Assembly: GCA_977006965.1 (NCBI GenBank)
Contig: OZ345363.1
Location: forward strand, 744,001 to 808,000
Direction of reading: 5' to 3'
Source of the DNA: Phymatolithon calcareum
Taxonomy: Eukaryota > Rhodophyta > Florideophyceae > Hapalidiales
Length of the DNA stretch: 64,000 bases
A program made the translations under genes and the position numbers. Below the pieces are notes generated by a model, which was not told where the DNA came from, did not search any database, and saw nothing but the letters and a program-made list of their open reading frames with translations. Of this stretch, positions 1 to 9,075 are shown piece after piece (the first letter of the stretch is position 1; each line of letters starts with the position of its first letter).

Positions 1-309
1 GACAAGTTGAGATTGTCGATTGGGAGAAGGAGGTCGAGGGGTGGGGCCGATCTTAGTGCGATTCATACACCGACGCTGAAGAGAGGGCAGCAACGCGAGT
101 CGACGGATGGGGGAATGTCGTTTGAGGAGGGGGAGGAGAGGACACCGTTGAAAGCGCTGGTGGAGGGGGAGGAAGGGAATGGGGAGGAAGAGGTGAAATG
201 TAAGGCGGTGAGATTGTCGCTTACGAAATCTCCTATGAAGGCATTCCATTTGGAGGATACTGCACTTACTTGGGCAGAATGTGATGATGATGACATGTTG
301 GATAGATAG
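1..309 (+). CDS. 3' end of an unknown gene (cut by the left window edge)
   Basis: The frame is open from base 1 and stops at TAG 307-309, so about 102 C-terminal residues are visible. No ATG start lies in the window; a TTG at position 7 is simply inside the open frame. The fragment begins with a basic patch (RRRSRGG), continues through a glutamate-rich stretch (GEEGNGEEE) and ends in an acidic tail (ECDDDDMLDR). It has several S/T-P or T-P sites. I recognise no domain. It looks like the disordered tail of a eukaryotic protein, and its 3' end converges on the tRNA-binding-domain gene that ends at 486. Confidence 0.5.
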   Translation, partial: DKLRLSIGRRRSRGGADLSAIHTPTLKRGQQRESTDGGMSFEEGEERTPLKALVEGEEGNGEEEVKCKAVRLSLTKSPMKAFHLEDTALTWAECDDDDMLDR

Positions 310-485
310 ATAGCTTGAGTTGAGTTAAGTTTTGCAAACGTTTTTGTACAAAATCATTTCACACTTTAGGTTGCTACTGTGTTTAGAGCACTGCTTTTTG
401 AACAATTACTCTAACCCATGCGGGCGGGCGTAATCGAATAAAGATAACGCTACGCTTCTTTACAATAACTGTGCCACCACCAGCG

Positions 486-1229
486 TTAATGTATCTCCGC
501 TCCGTCGGGTAATGCACATTCAACATCCATACCACCGACAACGAGCGACCGGCCGTCATAACACGCCTTCCCACCCGTGACGCCGAGTCTCGGCACAACC
601 TTATCCCACGTCTTTCCAGACACGAACTTCCCGTCCGTCACCGTTCGCTCGCCGTCCATGTCACGCACAAGCACAACATCGCCGGGCACCGCATCCGCCG
701 GCGGCACCAGAGGCATGACAGACTCTTTAGCACCATCCGAACGAACACTTCCTGCTAGAATCATGGCTTCCGACGGCACGCCGCGTAACACACGCGGCTT
801 CAAGTTGCAGATCGTCACTACTAAACTGTCGCGCAGATCGTCCTCTGCTACATAGCCTCGCAGCCCGGCGCACACGGAGCGCGTCGAGTCGCCATACGAG
901 ACGGACAGAACGTACAGACCGTCCGCTTCCGGGTGATGGGAGACGGAGACGACCTTTCCGACGCGCAGATCGCACTGCAGGAATTGAGCGGTGGCGGGAG
1001 GTAGTGCGGGTGGTGGTGAGGCCTTCTTCTTTTTCTCTTTCTTTTCTTTCTTTTCTTTCTTTTCCTTCTTCTCCTTCTCCTTTTTCTCTTTCTTGTCTTT
1101 CTTCTTCTTCGCTGACACTTCGGCCTCTGCGTCCTTGTTCTCCGGGTTGGATGTGGCGGAGGATAGCGCGATTTCTGTGTTTGCAATTATGGCGTCTAGG
1201 GATGCTATCACTTTCTGCATGGACTCCAT
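486..1229 (-). CDS. tRNA-binding domain protein, AIMP1/EMAPII/Arc1p type
   Basis: This is a 247-residue protein. Residues 1-40 form a short N-terminal helix-like segment. Residues about 40-70 are an almost uninterrupted Lys/Glu tract. Residues about 80-247 form a Trbp111/EMAPII-type OB-fold tRNA-binding domain, with the signature FLQCDLRVGKV, then HPEADGLYVLSVSYGD, and later VICNLKPRVLRGVPSEAMILA. Known family members are cofactors that hold tRNA for aminoacyl-tRNA synthetases (yeast Arc1p, human AIMP1). Here the domain stands alone rather than being fused to Met- or Tyr-tRNA synthetase. The start is the ATG at 1229, the first Met of the frame. Cytosolic location is inferred, since no targeting peptide is apparent. 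The lysine tract probably adds non-specific RNA affinity, as basic extensions do in plant and animal homologues. Confidence 0.85.
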   Translation of the reverse strand: MESMQKVIASLDAIIANTEIALSSATSNPENKDAEAEVSAKKKKDKKEKKEKEKKEKKEKKEKKEKKKKASPPPALPPATAQFLQCDLRVGKVVSVSHHPEADGLYVLSVSYGDSTRSVCAGLRGYVAEDDLRDSLVVTICNLKPRVLRGVPSEAMILAGSVRSDGAKESVMPLVPPADAVPGDVVLVRDMDGERTVTDGKFVSGKTWDKVVPRLGVTGGKACYDGRSLVVGGMDVECALPDGAEIH

Positions 1230-1773
1230 TGCGGAGCGGAACTTAGTTGTCCAGAGTTGGCAAAGGCTGTGCGGTACGGTACAGTAGCGTTCGGCGTCGT
1301 CCGTACGATGAGATGGAGGGAATTAAAGTTACAGAAATCCGATTTCAAATTTGAGCCTGTTCAGTTGGTTTTACATGGTGTATCATACTGTAAGTGTTTA
1401 GATGTGCTCACTTGACAAACGGAATTGCGGTAATTTAACCTGCCGGCGACAACTACTGTACTGTACTGTACGGATACGAGTGTCGAAAAGGCGGGCGGTG
1501 TCTTTTCCGCTGTGGGTGCATGCATTTAATCCATGCAAATGCATGCAAAGAAACGTAGAATGGAATCCAAGTTTTCCTGCATTGACCGACTTTCCGCAAG
1601 AATGAATAAGTTTCATATCAGGATCTAACACAACGTCCCGTCGAATGCAGACCATGAGCTTGCATCGAAGAAGGTGGGCATTCATCCTCTGCAGACATTT
1701 CTTTAGAATACCAGAAGCATCTCTGTGGATAACAATACGCTCATCGCCTCCTGTCTGTGGCATTCATATTTCG
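1230..1773. other. 544-bp intergenic region
   Basis: This lies between two minus-strand genes: upstream of the tRNA-binding protein and downstream of LPAAT. The open frames here overlap and are short, with no domain. Apart from the CATGCA cluster and a short ACTGTACTGTACTGTAC repeat near 1453-1470, I see nothing in it. Confidence 0.5.
1519..1555. repeat. cluster of CATGCA motifs
   Basis: Three CATGCA-type hexamers lie within about 35 bp (GCATGCATTT, ATCCATGCAA, ATGCATGCAA). They are partly palindromic. The cluster sits about 290 bp upstream of the tRNA-binding-domain gene and about 220 bp past the LPAAT stop. In plants CATGCA is the RY element, but a regulatory role in this organism is only a guess. 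Confidence 0.3.
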
Positions 1774-2703
1774 CTACATGCCCCAAAGCCTCTTTGGGAG
1801 AGCACTTCGAACAGCCATAAACGCCAGCCGCGCAATCTCCTTCACATCAAAACCACTCTCAATCGGCTCATGCACAGTGACAGTAATACCGTCACTCGGT
1901 CGTCTACTCGGTATACCCAGTTCTCCCTCCGACATGTCGCCAGTTCCATGGATAGTGACCGGAGCAACGACAACGCCAGCCATTTGTGCAGCACGGAAAA
2001 CGGTACTCGGAAACTCCTTAATCACCCCTGTGTTCGGCGTAACCTCCGGAAACACAACCAGCGACGAATCCTTCAACGCCTCGCCAGCGTTACGTATAGC
2101 TTCAATCTGCCCACGACGCTCTTTAAGATTGACGGGAATCCATTGCGCAAGACCCATCATCCATCCTATGAGCGGCACACTGAAAGCCTGAGAGGGCATG
2201 AGATACCGTACACGACGCAGCAGAAAGGCGGAGACGAATACGTCAAGCGCACTCTGATGATTGCAAATATACAGCACGCGCTTCGACTCCGGCAGAAGCT
2301 GTGTCTGTCGGTTGTCCACTTTGACACGCAGAAACGAAGACCGGATTGTCAATCGCATCCAGAATTGCATCAGACTTATTTGAACGTCTAGCATCTTTCG
2401 TTGCGTCATCTTCCCAAACAGATATACCATCATCATCATCGGATATACGATCAATGCCCATAGTATCGCGTTCACGAAAAGCAATACGGAAATTACACCC
2501 ACTTTGAATGATCTACCTGCCGCCGTCTCAGTCGCACTGCATCTCGGCATCCAGCGTCGCACCACACATGTGCGCAAATTTCCCCGCGCTGCACGCAATG
2601 GTCGCACACCCCAGCGCGAACATAACGCACCAGGAGTGGCAGCACCTACATCAACACGAAGAAGATGTCCCCGAACCGGTGAGCAAAACGCAACGCGTAA
2701 CAT
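1774..2703 (-). CDS. 1-acyl-sn-glycerol-3-phosphate acyltransferase, plastid-type, with altered motif III
   Basis: This is a 309-residue PlsC-family acyltransferase. It adds a second acyl chain to lysophosphatidic acid to make phosphatidic acid. The N-terminal 60 residues are rich in Arg, Ala and Ser and poor in acidic residues, like a plastid transit peptide. A hydrophobic segment follows (about 70-95, VGVISVLLFVNAILWALIVYP). Block I is intact as NHQSALD (consensus NHX4D, the catalytic His-Asp pair). Block II resembles QWIPVNLKERR. Block III, normally FPEGTRS, reads FPEVTPNTG: the Gly is Val and the Arg is Pro. Block IV is VVAPVTIHGTGD. The start is the ATG at 2703. The gene is divergent from SppA across 355 bp. 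The altered block III may change substrate preference or lower activity. Confidence 0.85.
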   Translation of the reverse strand: MLRVAFCSPVRGHLLRVDVGAATPGALCSRWGVRPLRAARGNLRTCVVRRWMPRCSATETAAGRSFKVGVISVLLFVNAILWALIVYPMMMMVYLFGKMTQRKMLDVQISLMQFWMRLTIRSSFLRVKVDNRQTQLLPESKRVLYICNHQSALDVFVSAFLLRRVRYLMPSQAFSVPLIGWMMGLAQWIPVNLKERRGQIEAIRNAGEALKDSSLVVFPEVTPNTGVIKEFPSTVFRAAQMAGVVVAPVTIHGTGDMSEGELGIPSRRPSDGITVTVHEPIESGFDVKEIARLAFMAVRSALPKRLWGM

Positions 2704-3058
2704 TGAACACGCTCGCCGTGAGTTTCCGTGCGGATTGCAGAACGCTGTTGACGAAACCCTACGTTCTGTAACAATTCCGCCTCACCTGAATCTCCAGGGA
2801 TCATGAATATGATTGAAAGCACTGCCCAACAGTCAACACACACGTTTCTCTCCCGCGTGTGTCATAACTCAGCCAGCAGATCTGTCGTCTGGGCGATCGT
2901 CCGCGCGGCCTCCAGCAGACGTGTTGATCGCGGCACCCGCATCACGGGTGGGTGGGAACCTCGGGGGCCGTGCACCGATCGGTGCAAGAACATCATTCCC
3001 TCTTTACGTCAGACGCGTGCGATTGCCGCAGGAACAAGGATCGCTCAACATCAGCAAA
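2704..3058. promoter_or_regulatory. divergent intergenic region between LPAAT and SppA
   Basis: These 355 bp separate the start codons of two head-to-head genes that both encode likely plastid proteins. The SppA frame stays open upstream of its ATG, but only from non-ATG codons. I see no clear TATA box. The region presumably holds both promoters. Confidence 0.4.
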
Positions 3059-6000
3059 ATGGCTGCGGCGGCGCGGCGCGCATTGGGCTTCCTCCGTCGT
3101 CCGCGCGTGCGTAACACAATTCTCATATTGGGTGCCTATGAAGTTTACTCCCGCGTTTCGGCGGCACTGACGTTGTACAAGACGATAAGCGCTGGTAATC
3201 ATCGTCTGGGTGAGAAGGTGTTGGATTTGGATCTGGGAGAGTATGAAATCGTACCCCGCGAGGGACGGGTGAGTGTTCTCGCTAGCGCGGATCAGATTGG
3301 ATTGGAGAGATTGGTGGATGCGCTCGATCATGCGAGTACCGACCCGCGTGTTGCGGCGCTTGTCGTTCGGGGCACGGGTGGCGTCTCCGGTGTTGGGCTT
3401 GGATGTCTTGGCGAGATTCGTGATGCTGTGCGCAGGTTCTCGGCTGCTTGGGGTGGGAAACCGGCGTTGCTGCATGTGCCTGAGGGTATTGGGGGTGTTG
3501 GTAATGGCACTGTTCCAATGTATTTTGCATCGGCGTTTGATAGTGTTCATTTGCAACCTACGGGTGATCTTTTGTTGCCTGGTCTCAGTTTTGGAAGCTA
3601 CTTTTTCAAAAAGTTGTTGGATACTCTGGGAATATCTACTACTGTTGTGGCGAGGAAGGAGTATAAGAATGCTGCCAATTCGCTCACTGAGGAACGATTT
3701 ACCGCGCCGCAGCGTGAGTCTACTGAACTGTTGTTGAAGTCTATGATGAGTACTATAACGGCTGCTATCGCCGCAGGTCGGGGGTTGGAGGTCGAGGATG
3801 TTGAGGCTGCGATTGATAATGCGTTCATGAGCTCGAAGGATGCTGAGGAGGTTGGTTTGGTTGATGAGGCCTGCTTTCGGGATGAGTTTCCCGAAGTTGT
3901 TCGTCGCAAGCTGGCGCATGTGCGGTCGCTCCGCGCGGAGAACAGACAGGAAATTGAAAACGAGTGGCGTGACGCTATGGACAGTCTGAGACATATGTGG
4001 CACACTCACCAGCGAGAAGTGTCTGTGTGGAGCGGCCCGACCTGGATATCTGAAATATCTCATCCGCCGTATGCAGGGATAATTGCTCTTGAAATGTGCA
4101 ATACACTTGTGAAGGAAGCGGCCGTTGCAGTTGAGGTAGAGTTGCGGGCGTTGAAGGCTCATTTGGCATGGCTTGATTCTTGTCCGTGGGAACATTATAG
4201 CACTTTTGATGAAAAGGCAGCTAGTGTGTTTTATCAGATTCCGCATGCTTTCTCGGTGCTCGGGACGGAACGAAGGCTTTGTTTGGATAGCATCGACGCC
4301 CTGGAAAGATTTCCGCAGGTTGTGAAGGAAATTCTGGACGATGCGCAAGCAGCTGGTGTGGAAGGAGCCGGTATTGAGATACTGAGGAAGAAGGCACAGG
4401 AGAAAAAGGTTTACCGCTGGGTTCGCAGTATGGCAAGAGCGAAAACGTTCAGTGCCCGAATGTATGACTCATTGCAAGATTTTGTCGAAGATGAAGAATA
4501 TCGCGTCGCAAAAGAAATGGCGGAAAATGCAGAGGAGGGGTCGTCTGAAGCATCTGACCCCGAAAACACTCCAGCCCTCAATGCTTATGATCATGTCCCC
4601 AGGTCGTTCCTTTTGGGTGATGCTGAGATTATTCCGAGTGAGAAACAGGAAGCAGTTGTTGAAGAGGAGGTGAAACCTGGCGAGGAGGAGGGTAAGCGAC
4701 TGATCTTTGCAGCTGCCCACACAGCTCCTCGAAAAGAGCAGAAACCGCATCTTCAATATATGCGCTTGATTGACTATATGGACCTTGTGTCGAGGGAGTC
4801 TCGTGCAGCGACCCGTCAAAGCAGTTGGGGCATTTTCGGTTTCAGAGACATATACAGCGATTTGAAAGACGGTTTGGTGAATATGGATGAAGTGAGGAAC
4901 TTGTATCGTCTGCGGGACTCGCGATTGCCGTTTTTCCAGCCGTGGAGATTGTCGAATTCTCGTGGGGCTCCGATTGTTGCTATTATTCACATTGACGGCG
5001 TGATCGATGACGCCAGCGCAGAGAGCGTCCGATCTGCTATTCGACGCGCAGATAAGGACTATCGCATCAAAGCCATCGTGCTGCGCATCGACTCTCCGGG
5101 CGGTTCCGCGGTTGCCTCGGACATCATCTCGCGAGCTGTGGACGTCGCGAAAAAGCCGGTCGTGTCATCGATGGGGAACGTGTGCGCCAGCGGCGGATAT
5201 TACATTGCCGCCCCCAGCGACAAAATTATTTGTGATCCGGGCACGGTCACAGGGTCCATCGGCGTTATTCTTCAAGCGTTCAACACCGCGTCGCTGTTTG
5301 AAAAAGCTGGTGTGTCTGTGGACCGTGTGGATCACGGTCGCTTTGCAAAGTATTTTGGACCTGCCGGCTTGTCGCTGGACTGGGATCCCGAGTTCTTGGG
5401 TTGTGTTAACGTGCAAATTGACAGGATGTACGAGACTTTTGTCAGTATTGTCGCCCAGGGACGAGGAATGAAGTATGAGGCGGCGGAGCGAATCGCACGC
5501 GGTCGCGTTTGGGCCGGAAACGACGCGCTTCGACTCGGCCTTGTGGATCAGTATGGTGGCTTGAGTGATGCATTGGGCATCGCGGCGGAACTGGCAGAGC
5601 TCGGTCCAGATTCGGAGTTGCGCGCTGTGCAATACCCGTCCAAGGCTATGCTAGCAGAGGAAAGGCTCCGCAAGGCAGGTGTGCTCCCAGCACGAATTGA
5701 CGAGGAAGGCGATGAAGTTGTGCCGACGTCACCGCAACGGAAGCGTCGCCGATGGCTGCGCTTCTCACGCAGGGCAGGTCCTGAGCCAGATGAGGAAAGC
5801 GATGACGATGAGAGTGAAACAGTCGATGCGTTGGTGGGTAATGTTGTCGGCTTTATGGCGGAGTCACGATTGACTCATTTTGTTACGCGATGTCTTCTTG
5901 CATTTGCGGATGATTACCTGATGAAAGAACATACTTTCGCTGCGCCCTCAAGACTACTTGAGGCTGCGCTCGACATAGTGTGTCAGAGAGCTGGGAAACA

Positions 6001-6097
6001 TTCCGTGGGCAAAGCACTCGCACACCAGGCGGAGGTGCTACAGGCCACTGCCGGACGCCCGGCGGCAGTGGCGCCTGAAATTTTCATCGATGACTAA
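3059..6097 (+). CDS. sppA: SppA / protease IV-type signal peptide peptidase with a large insertion
   Basis: This is a 1012-residue S49-family serine protease. Members cleave leftover signal peptides; plant and algal SPPA acts on thylakoids. The first half holds VVARKEYKNAANSLTEERF, with Lys203 at the place of the catalytic lysine of E. coli SppA (K209). The second half holds IDSPGGSAVASDII and GNVCASGGYYIAAP, with the nucleophile Ser711, then GTVTGSIGVILQAF. The tandem S49 layout and the Lys/Ser dyad are therefore kept. The dyad residues lie about 508 residues apart, against 200 in E. coli. This is because of an insertion of roughly 300 residues (about 300-620), largely helical and partly acidic. 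A tail (about 860-900) is acidic and basic by turns. The start is ATG 3059 (AAAATGGCT); earlier in-frame starts are non-ATG. Residues 1-30 are basic and then hydrophobic, suggesting plastid or membrane targeting. Confidence 0.9.
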   Translation: MAAAARRALGFLRRPRVRNTILILGAYEVYSRVSAALTLYKTISAGNHRLGEKVLDLDLGEYEIVPREGRVSVLASADQIGLERLVDALDHASTDPRVAALVVRGTGGVSGVGLGCLGEIRDAVRRFSAAWGGKPALLHVPEGIGGVGNGTVPMYFASAFDSVHLQPTGDLLLPGLSFGSYFFKKLLDTLGISTTVVARKEYKNAANSLTEERFTAPQRESTELLLKSMMSTITAAIAAGRGLEVEDVEAAIDNAFMSSKDAEEVGLVDEACFRDEFPEVVRRKLAHVRSLRAENRQEIENEWRDAMDSLRHMWHTHQREVSVWSGPTWISEISHPPYAGIIALEMCNTLVKEAAVAVEVELRALKAHLAWLDSCPWEHYSTFDEKAASVFYQIPHAFSVLGTERRLCLDSIDALERFPQVVKEILDDAQAAGVEGAGIEILRKKAQEKKVYRWVRSMARAKTFSARMYDSLQDFVEDEEYRVAKEMAENAEEGSSEASDPENTPALNAYDHVPRSFLLGDAEIIPSEKQEAVVEEEVKPGEEEGKRLIFAAAHTAPRKEQKPHLQYMRLIDYMDLVSRESRAATRQSSWGIFGFRDIYSDLKDGLVNMDEVRNLYRLRDSRLPFFQPWRLSNSRGAPIVAIIHIDGVIDDASAESVRSAIRRADKDYRIKAIVLRIDSPGGSAVASDIISRAVDVAKKPVVSSMGNVCASGGYYIAAPSDKIICDPGTVTGSIGVILQAFNTASLFEKAGVSVDRVDHGRFAKYFGPAGLSLDWDPEFLGCVNVQIDRMYETFVSIVAQGRGMKYEAAERIARGRVWAGNDALRLGLVDQYGGLSDALGIAAELAELGPDSELRAVQYPSKAMLAEERLRKAGVLPARIDEEGDEVVPTSPQRKRRRWLRFSRRAGPEPDEESDDDESETVDALVGNVVGFMAESRLTHFVTRCLLAFADDYLMKEHTFAAPSRLLEAALDIVCQRAGKHSVGKALAHQAEVLQATAGRPAAVAPEIFIDD

Positions 6098-6194
6098 CTT
6101 TTTAAAGGACTTCATGCGTCCTGTTTCTGTTAATGACATGACGTTTTATTAGGCTTGGCGTTTTCTTGTTATGTTAGCAGTAAGCATTAAAAAA

Positions 6195-7904
6195 TCAGCA
6201 GCAATCCCCGTTGATATCACTCTCTTTCAAGTTGCCGATGCTGAAGTCATCAATGACTTTCAGAACTTTCCTTGCCAAGGCACGATGTACAGGGCGGCCC
6301 CATTCCACAAACACGCTACGTCGATTTTCACCCGCGGTAACGGTGACGCAGTCCATGAAGCAATATTCGTCGTCTGCCAGTTTCGCTATGTCTGAACCCA
6401 GACTGATTTCCAGTGCAGACCACAGCTCAGCCGTTACAGGAACTTTCCGCTCTGAATAACCAAGCCCCGTGAATCCCGGTACACAAACGGCAGGCCCGGA
6501 TAAATAATCCCTCACTGTCTCATCATCATGACTTTCTAATTCCTTGTCACCCTTGCCGTCCCGCCCGCTGTACGTTGGGCACTTGAAGTCGACAATATCA
6601 CCGTTTCGCGGAGCCAGAATTGGGCAGTCAAAGTTCTCTGTCAGTGTTTTTTGGAAGCTCTTCACCTTGCCTTCCTCGCCGTGCACGAGCATGACGTTGT
6701 GCGGACGGAGGGCCTCAATAGTGCGGCGGATGCCCATCGCATCTGCATGCGAGCTGAATGACATGTTGACCAGTCTACACCGAACAGGCCCAGCAGCAGA
6801 TAGCGTGTCGCGACCGCGCAGCTCGCCGGCAAGGGTATTTTCCATGGAGAACGAAGGCACTACGACAAGATTACGCGGATCTGAACCCCACGCACGGAAC
6901 ACGTCGCGCGACAGACCAGTGCTGAGATTTCCAGGTGTGGCAAACAGAATTGCGGATGCACCGCCAGTGACAACGTCCCAATGCTGTGACCGGTTGAACG
7001 GACGCGCAGTACTCAGTACGTCACGCATTGCATCATCACCGTCCGCGCGCCAGTTCGGGAATTGTGAGTACACCGCGTTGGCGCGCGCACACAAGCCTTC
7101 CGCCACATACACTGGAACATCACCAAGACCATACGCATCCCAGTGCGCCGCGAGCACGGCGCAAACCTGCTGGGCGCGCCCGAATGCGGATACCGGTACC
7201 AAAACACGGCCGCCGGCTGCGAGTGCAGCACGTACTGCACCGAGCAGTTCAGATTCCTGTGCGGAGCGACGGGCGCGACGCTGAGTGCTGCAATACGTCG
7301 CTTCCGTCACGAAGAGATGCGGGCGGGTAAAAGGTGCGAAACGCGCGGCGCGAAGATGACGGTCCGCGCATGTGGCATAGTCTCCGGAATAAAGGACTGA
7401 GTGGATGTCGGTGGTTACCTGGAACATGACGGCCCCCAATGTATGACCGGCGTAGTAGGCCGTGATTTCGAACTCTGGTAATTCAGGTGGGACAATCGGA
7501 GTGTCGAGAGGAATGAGACGGACCTTGGAGAGACTGGCTTCGATCTCCGGCTCGGAGAAAGGGCAGTACTGGTTGCGAACGTGAGAGGTGCGAGAGAAAT
7601 CGAGAAGCATTAGACGGGCGAGGTCGCGGGTGGGTTCGGTCATGTAGATCGGGGCTGTGGTTTTGTGGATCTCTGTGAGGATAGGGAGTGCGGCAGCGTG
7701 GTCGAGATGAAAATGCGTAATCAGGACTAGAGAGAGATTGGAAAGATCAGGGATGGATTTGAAGTCGGGAAATCGACGTTCGTCACCGAATCCAGGATGT
7801 CCGCCGCAATCGAACATCACCGTTGCGTCGCCGAGTGTCGCGACCATGCAGCTCTTCCCCACATCGCAGCCCGCTCCGAGAACTTGCACTTGGATTGAAC
7901 CCAT
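6195..7904 (-). CDS. Integrator complex subunit 11-like RNA endonuclease
   Basis: This is a 569-residue metallo-beta-lactamase/beta-CASP RNase of the CPSF73 group. It opens with IQVQVLGAGCDVGKSC and DCGGHPGFGDERRFPDF, which match INTS11 rather than CPSF73. The zinc motif HFHLDH is at residues 64-69. Later motifs are YYAGHTLGAVMF, YSGDYATCADRHL, TEATYCS, FATPGNLSTG, MSFSSHADAMG and MLVHGEEGKVKSF, so the metal ligands and the beta-CASP motifs look intact. INTS11 is the cleaving subunit of Integrator, which processes snRNA 3' ends and attenuates Pol II transcripts in the nucleus. The length is near the usual ~600 residues, with a divergent C-terminus. The start is the ATG at 7904. The gene is divergent from the one-helix protein gene and its 3' end converges on SppA with a 97-bp gap. 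Confidence 0.88.
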   Translation of the reverse strand: MGSIQVQVLGAGCDVGKSCMVATLGDATVMFDCGGHPGFGDERRFPDFKSIPDLSNLSLVLITHFHLDHAAALPILTEIHKTTAPIYMTEPTRDLARLMLLDFSRTSHVRNQYCPFSEPEIEASLSKVRLIPLDTPIVPPELPEFEITAYYAGHTLGAVMFQVTTDIHSVLYSGDYATCADRHLRAARFAPFTRPHLFVTEATYCSTQRRARRSAQESELLGAVRAALAAGGRVLVPVSAFGRAQQVCAVLAAHWDAYGLGDVPVYVAEGLCARANAVYSQFPNWRADGDDAMRDVLSTARPFNRSQHWDVVTGGASAILFATPGNLSTGLSRDVFRAWGSDPRNLVVVPSFSMENTLAGELRGRDTLSAAGPVRCRLVNMSFSSHADAMGIRRTIEALRPHNVMLVHGEEGKVKSFQKTLTENFDCPILAPRNGDIVDFKCPTYSGRDGKGDKELESHDDETVRDYLSGPAVCVPGFTGLGYSERKVPVTAELWSALEISLGSDIAKLADDEYCFMDCVTVTAGENRRSVFVEWGRPVHRALARKVLKVIDDFSIGNLKESDINGDCC

Positions 7905-8333
7905 GGCAATAGACGGATGGATTTCCGCAGGGACTGCAACTCACATCGCTTGCTCATGACGAACAGCAGCAGATCAAACTGTGTCCACGTCGTCAGCAAG
8001 GTGGAATAATTGATCCACACACTGTAATGCAACCGCTCTTTACACCTTATGACATACCGTGCCGTCGTGGGGCATTGCCATTGGGGACAGTCCAGAAATA
8101 TTACCAATGGAAAGGTAAGAGGGCGGCGTTTCGAAATGAGATTGGGGTCTCCGATTTGTCTCGATCGTCCTAAATTATTCTCATCCACAACACATTTGAT
8201 CTCCGACCAGACACACTCTGGGGCACCGAGGGCATCTGATTTCCTGCCTGTGCATAAACCATCGTCGCGACCAAAAGTCTCGGCATTCGTGCAATACTTT
8301 TCGCGGCATAGACGCAACAGAAGCCAGTACGAA
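7905..8333. promoter_or_regulatory. divergent intergenic region between INTS11-like and one-helix protein genes
   Basis: These 429 bp lie between two head-to-head start codons. The frame of the downstream gene is open through most of it (from an ATG at 8049). However, the translation there has no transit-peptide character, and a much better start is at 8334. I see no clear TATA box or repeat. Confidence 0.4.
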
Positions 8334-8873
8334 ATGAGCGCAACAGCAGTTTGCTTCGCGAGCTCATCCACGTTCATCGGGCGGCAATCGCTTCTGAATT
8401 TCGCACCAACATGCCAGCGACCGCAGCAAACTCGTGGGCCTCTGCCGCGCTTTACGATTAGACCCACACGTGCGGCGGCCGCAGATAGTGAGCCGTTGAA
8501 CAAACCACTCGTCGAGACTCCCTCACCTTCGCCTGAGGCTGAGGTCACATTGCCATCATCGGCGCCGGAGGTCCGACTTTCCTCTGACGCGCTTCCGTTT
8601 TCCGATGAGGTCCCGGGGAAAATTCAATTGGACGAGCTCGAGCTGGCTCGTCAAAAAACCGCGCTTGACAAGTACACAATGGAACTGCGCAAGAAGCAGA
8701 TGGAAGAGGACCGCGAGGCTGCACGTCTTTTCGGCTGGTGTCCATACGCAGAGACGCTAAACGGTCGTCTGGCAATGTTCTTCATCGTCACGGGGGTTCT
8801 CACTGAATATTGGACGGGATACACACTGCCGCAGCAGGTTGAACTTATGTTGCGCACGCTTGGCTTTTTCTAG
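8334..8873 (+). CDS. one-helix / high-light-inducible-type chlorophyll-binding protein
   Basis: This is a 179-residue protein. Residues 1-48 are rich in Ser, Thr, Arg and Ala and begin MSATAVCFASSSTF, a good plastid transit peptide. Residues 50-100 form a Pro/Ser/Glu-rich linker, and 100-130 a charged helix. Residues 137-165 hold a single LHC-family helix: PYAETLNGRLAMFFIVTGVL, with the conserved E140, N143 and R145 that bind chlorophyll and make the interhelix salt bridge. Known one-helix proteins (Hlip/OHP) protect photosystem assembly intermediates and pigment delivery in thylakoids, typically under high light. There is only one helix, so this is not a three-helix antenna protein. I chose the ATG at 8334 (CGAAATGAGC) over 8049 because it gives the transit peptide. 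Confidence 0.85.
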   Translation: MSATAVCFASSSTFIGRQSLLNFAPTCQRPQQTRGPLPRFTIRPTRAAAADSEPLNKPLVETPSPSPEAEVTLPSSAPEVRLSSDALPFSDEVPGKIQLDELELARQKTALDKYTMELRKKQMEEDREAARLFGWCPYAETLNGRLAMFFIVTGVLTEYWTGYTLPQQVELMLRTLGFF

Positions 8874-9075
8874 AACGTCTTTTTTTAATTTTGAATGTCG
8901 AAGTCTCTCTGTCTCCCTGTTCGTTTCTTCATTTTTGACTGGGCGTCGAAGTATGGGGATGGGTAAAGAATGGTATTAACTACCTACTAATATTCCTTGT
9001 CACTTTGTTGCGGAATGGGCAAATTCACGACTGAAAACGGATGCAGTTCAAATTCCAACATGATGCTCTGGGCGA

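Noticed and set aside
1645-2391. 248-codon plus-strand frame opposite LPAAT
   Set aside because: LPAAT motifs on the minus strand decide the coding strand.
2993-4348. 451-codon minus-strand open frame opposite SppA
   Set aside because: It is the antisense shadow of a strong coding region and its translation has no domain.
6544-7284. 246-codon plus-strand frame opposite the INTS11-like gene
   Set aside because: Arg/Pro/Ala-rich antisense shadow of a confident metallo-beta-lactamase gene.
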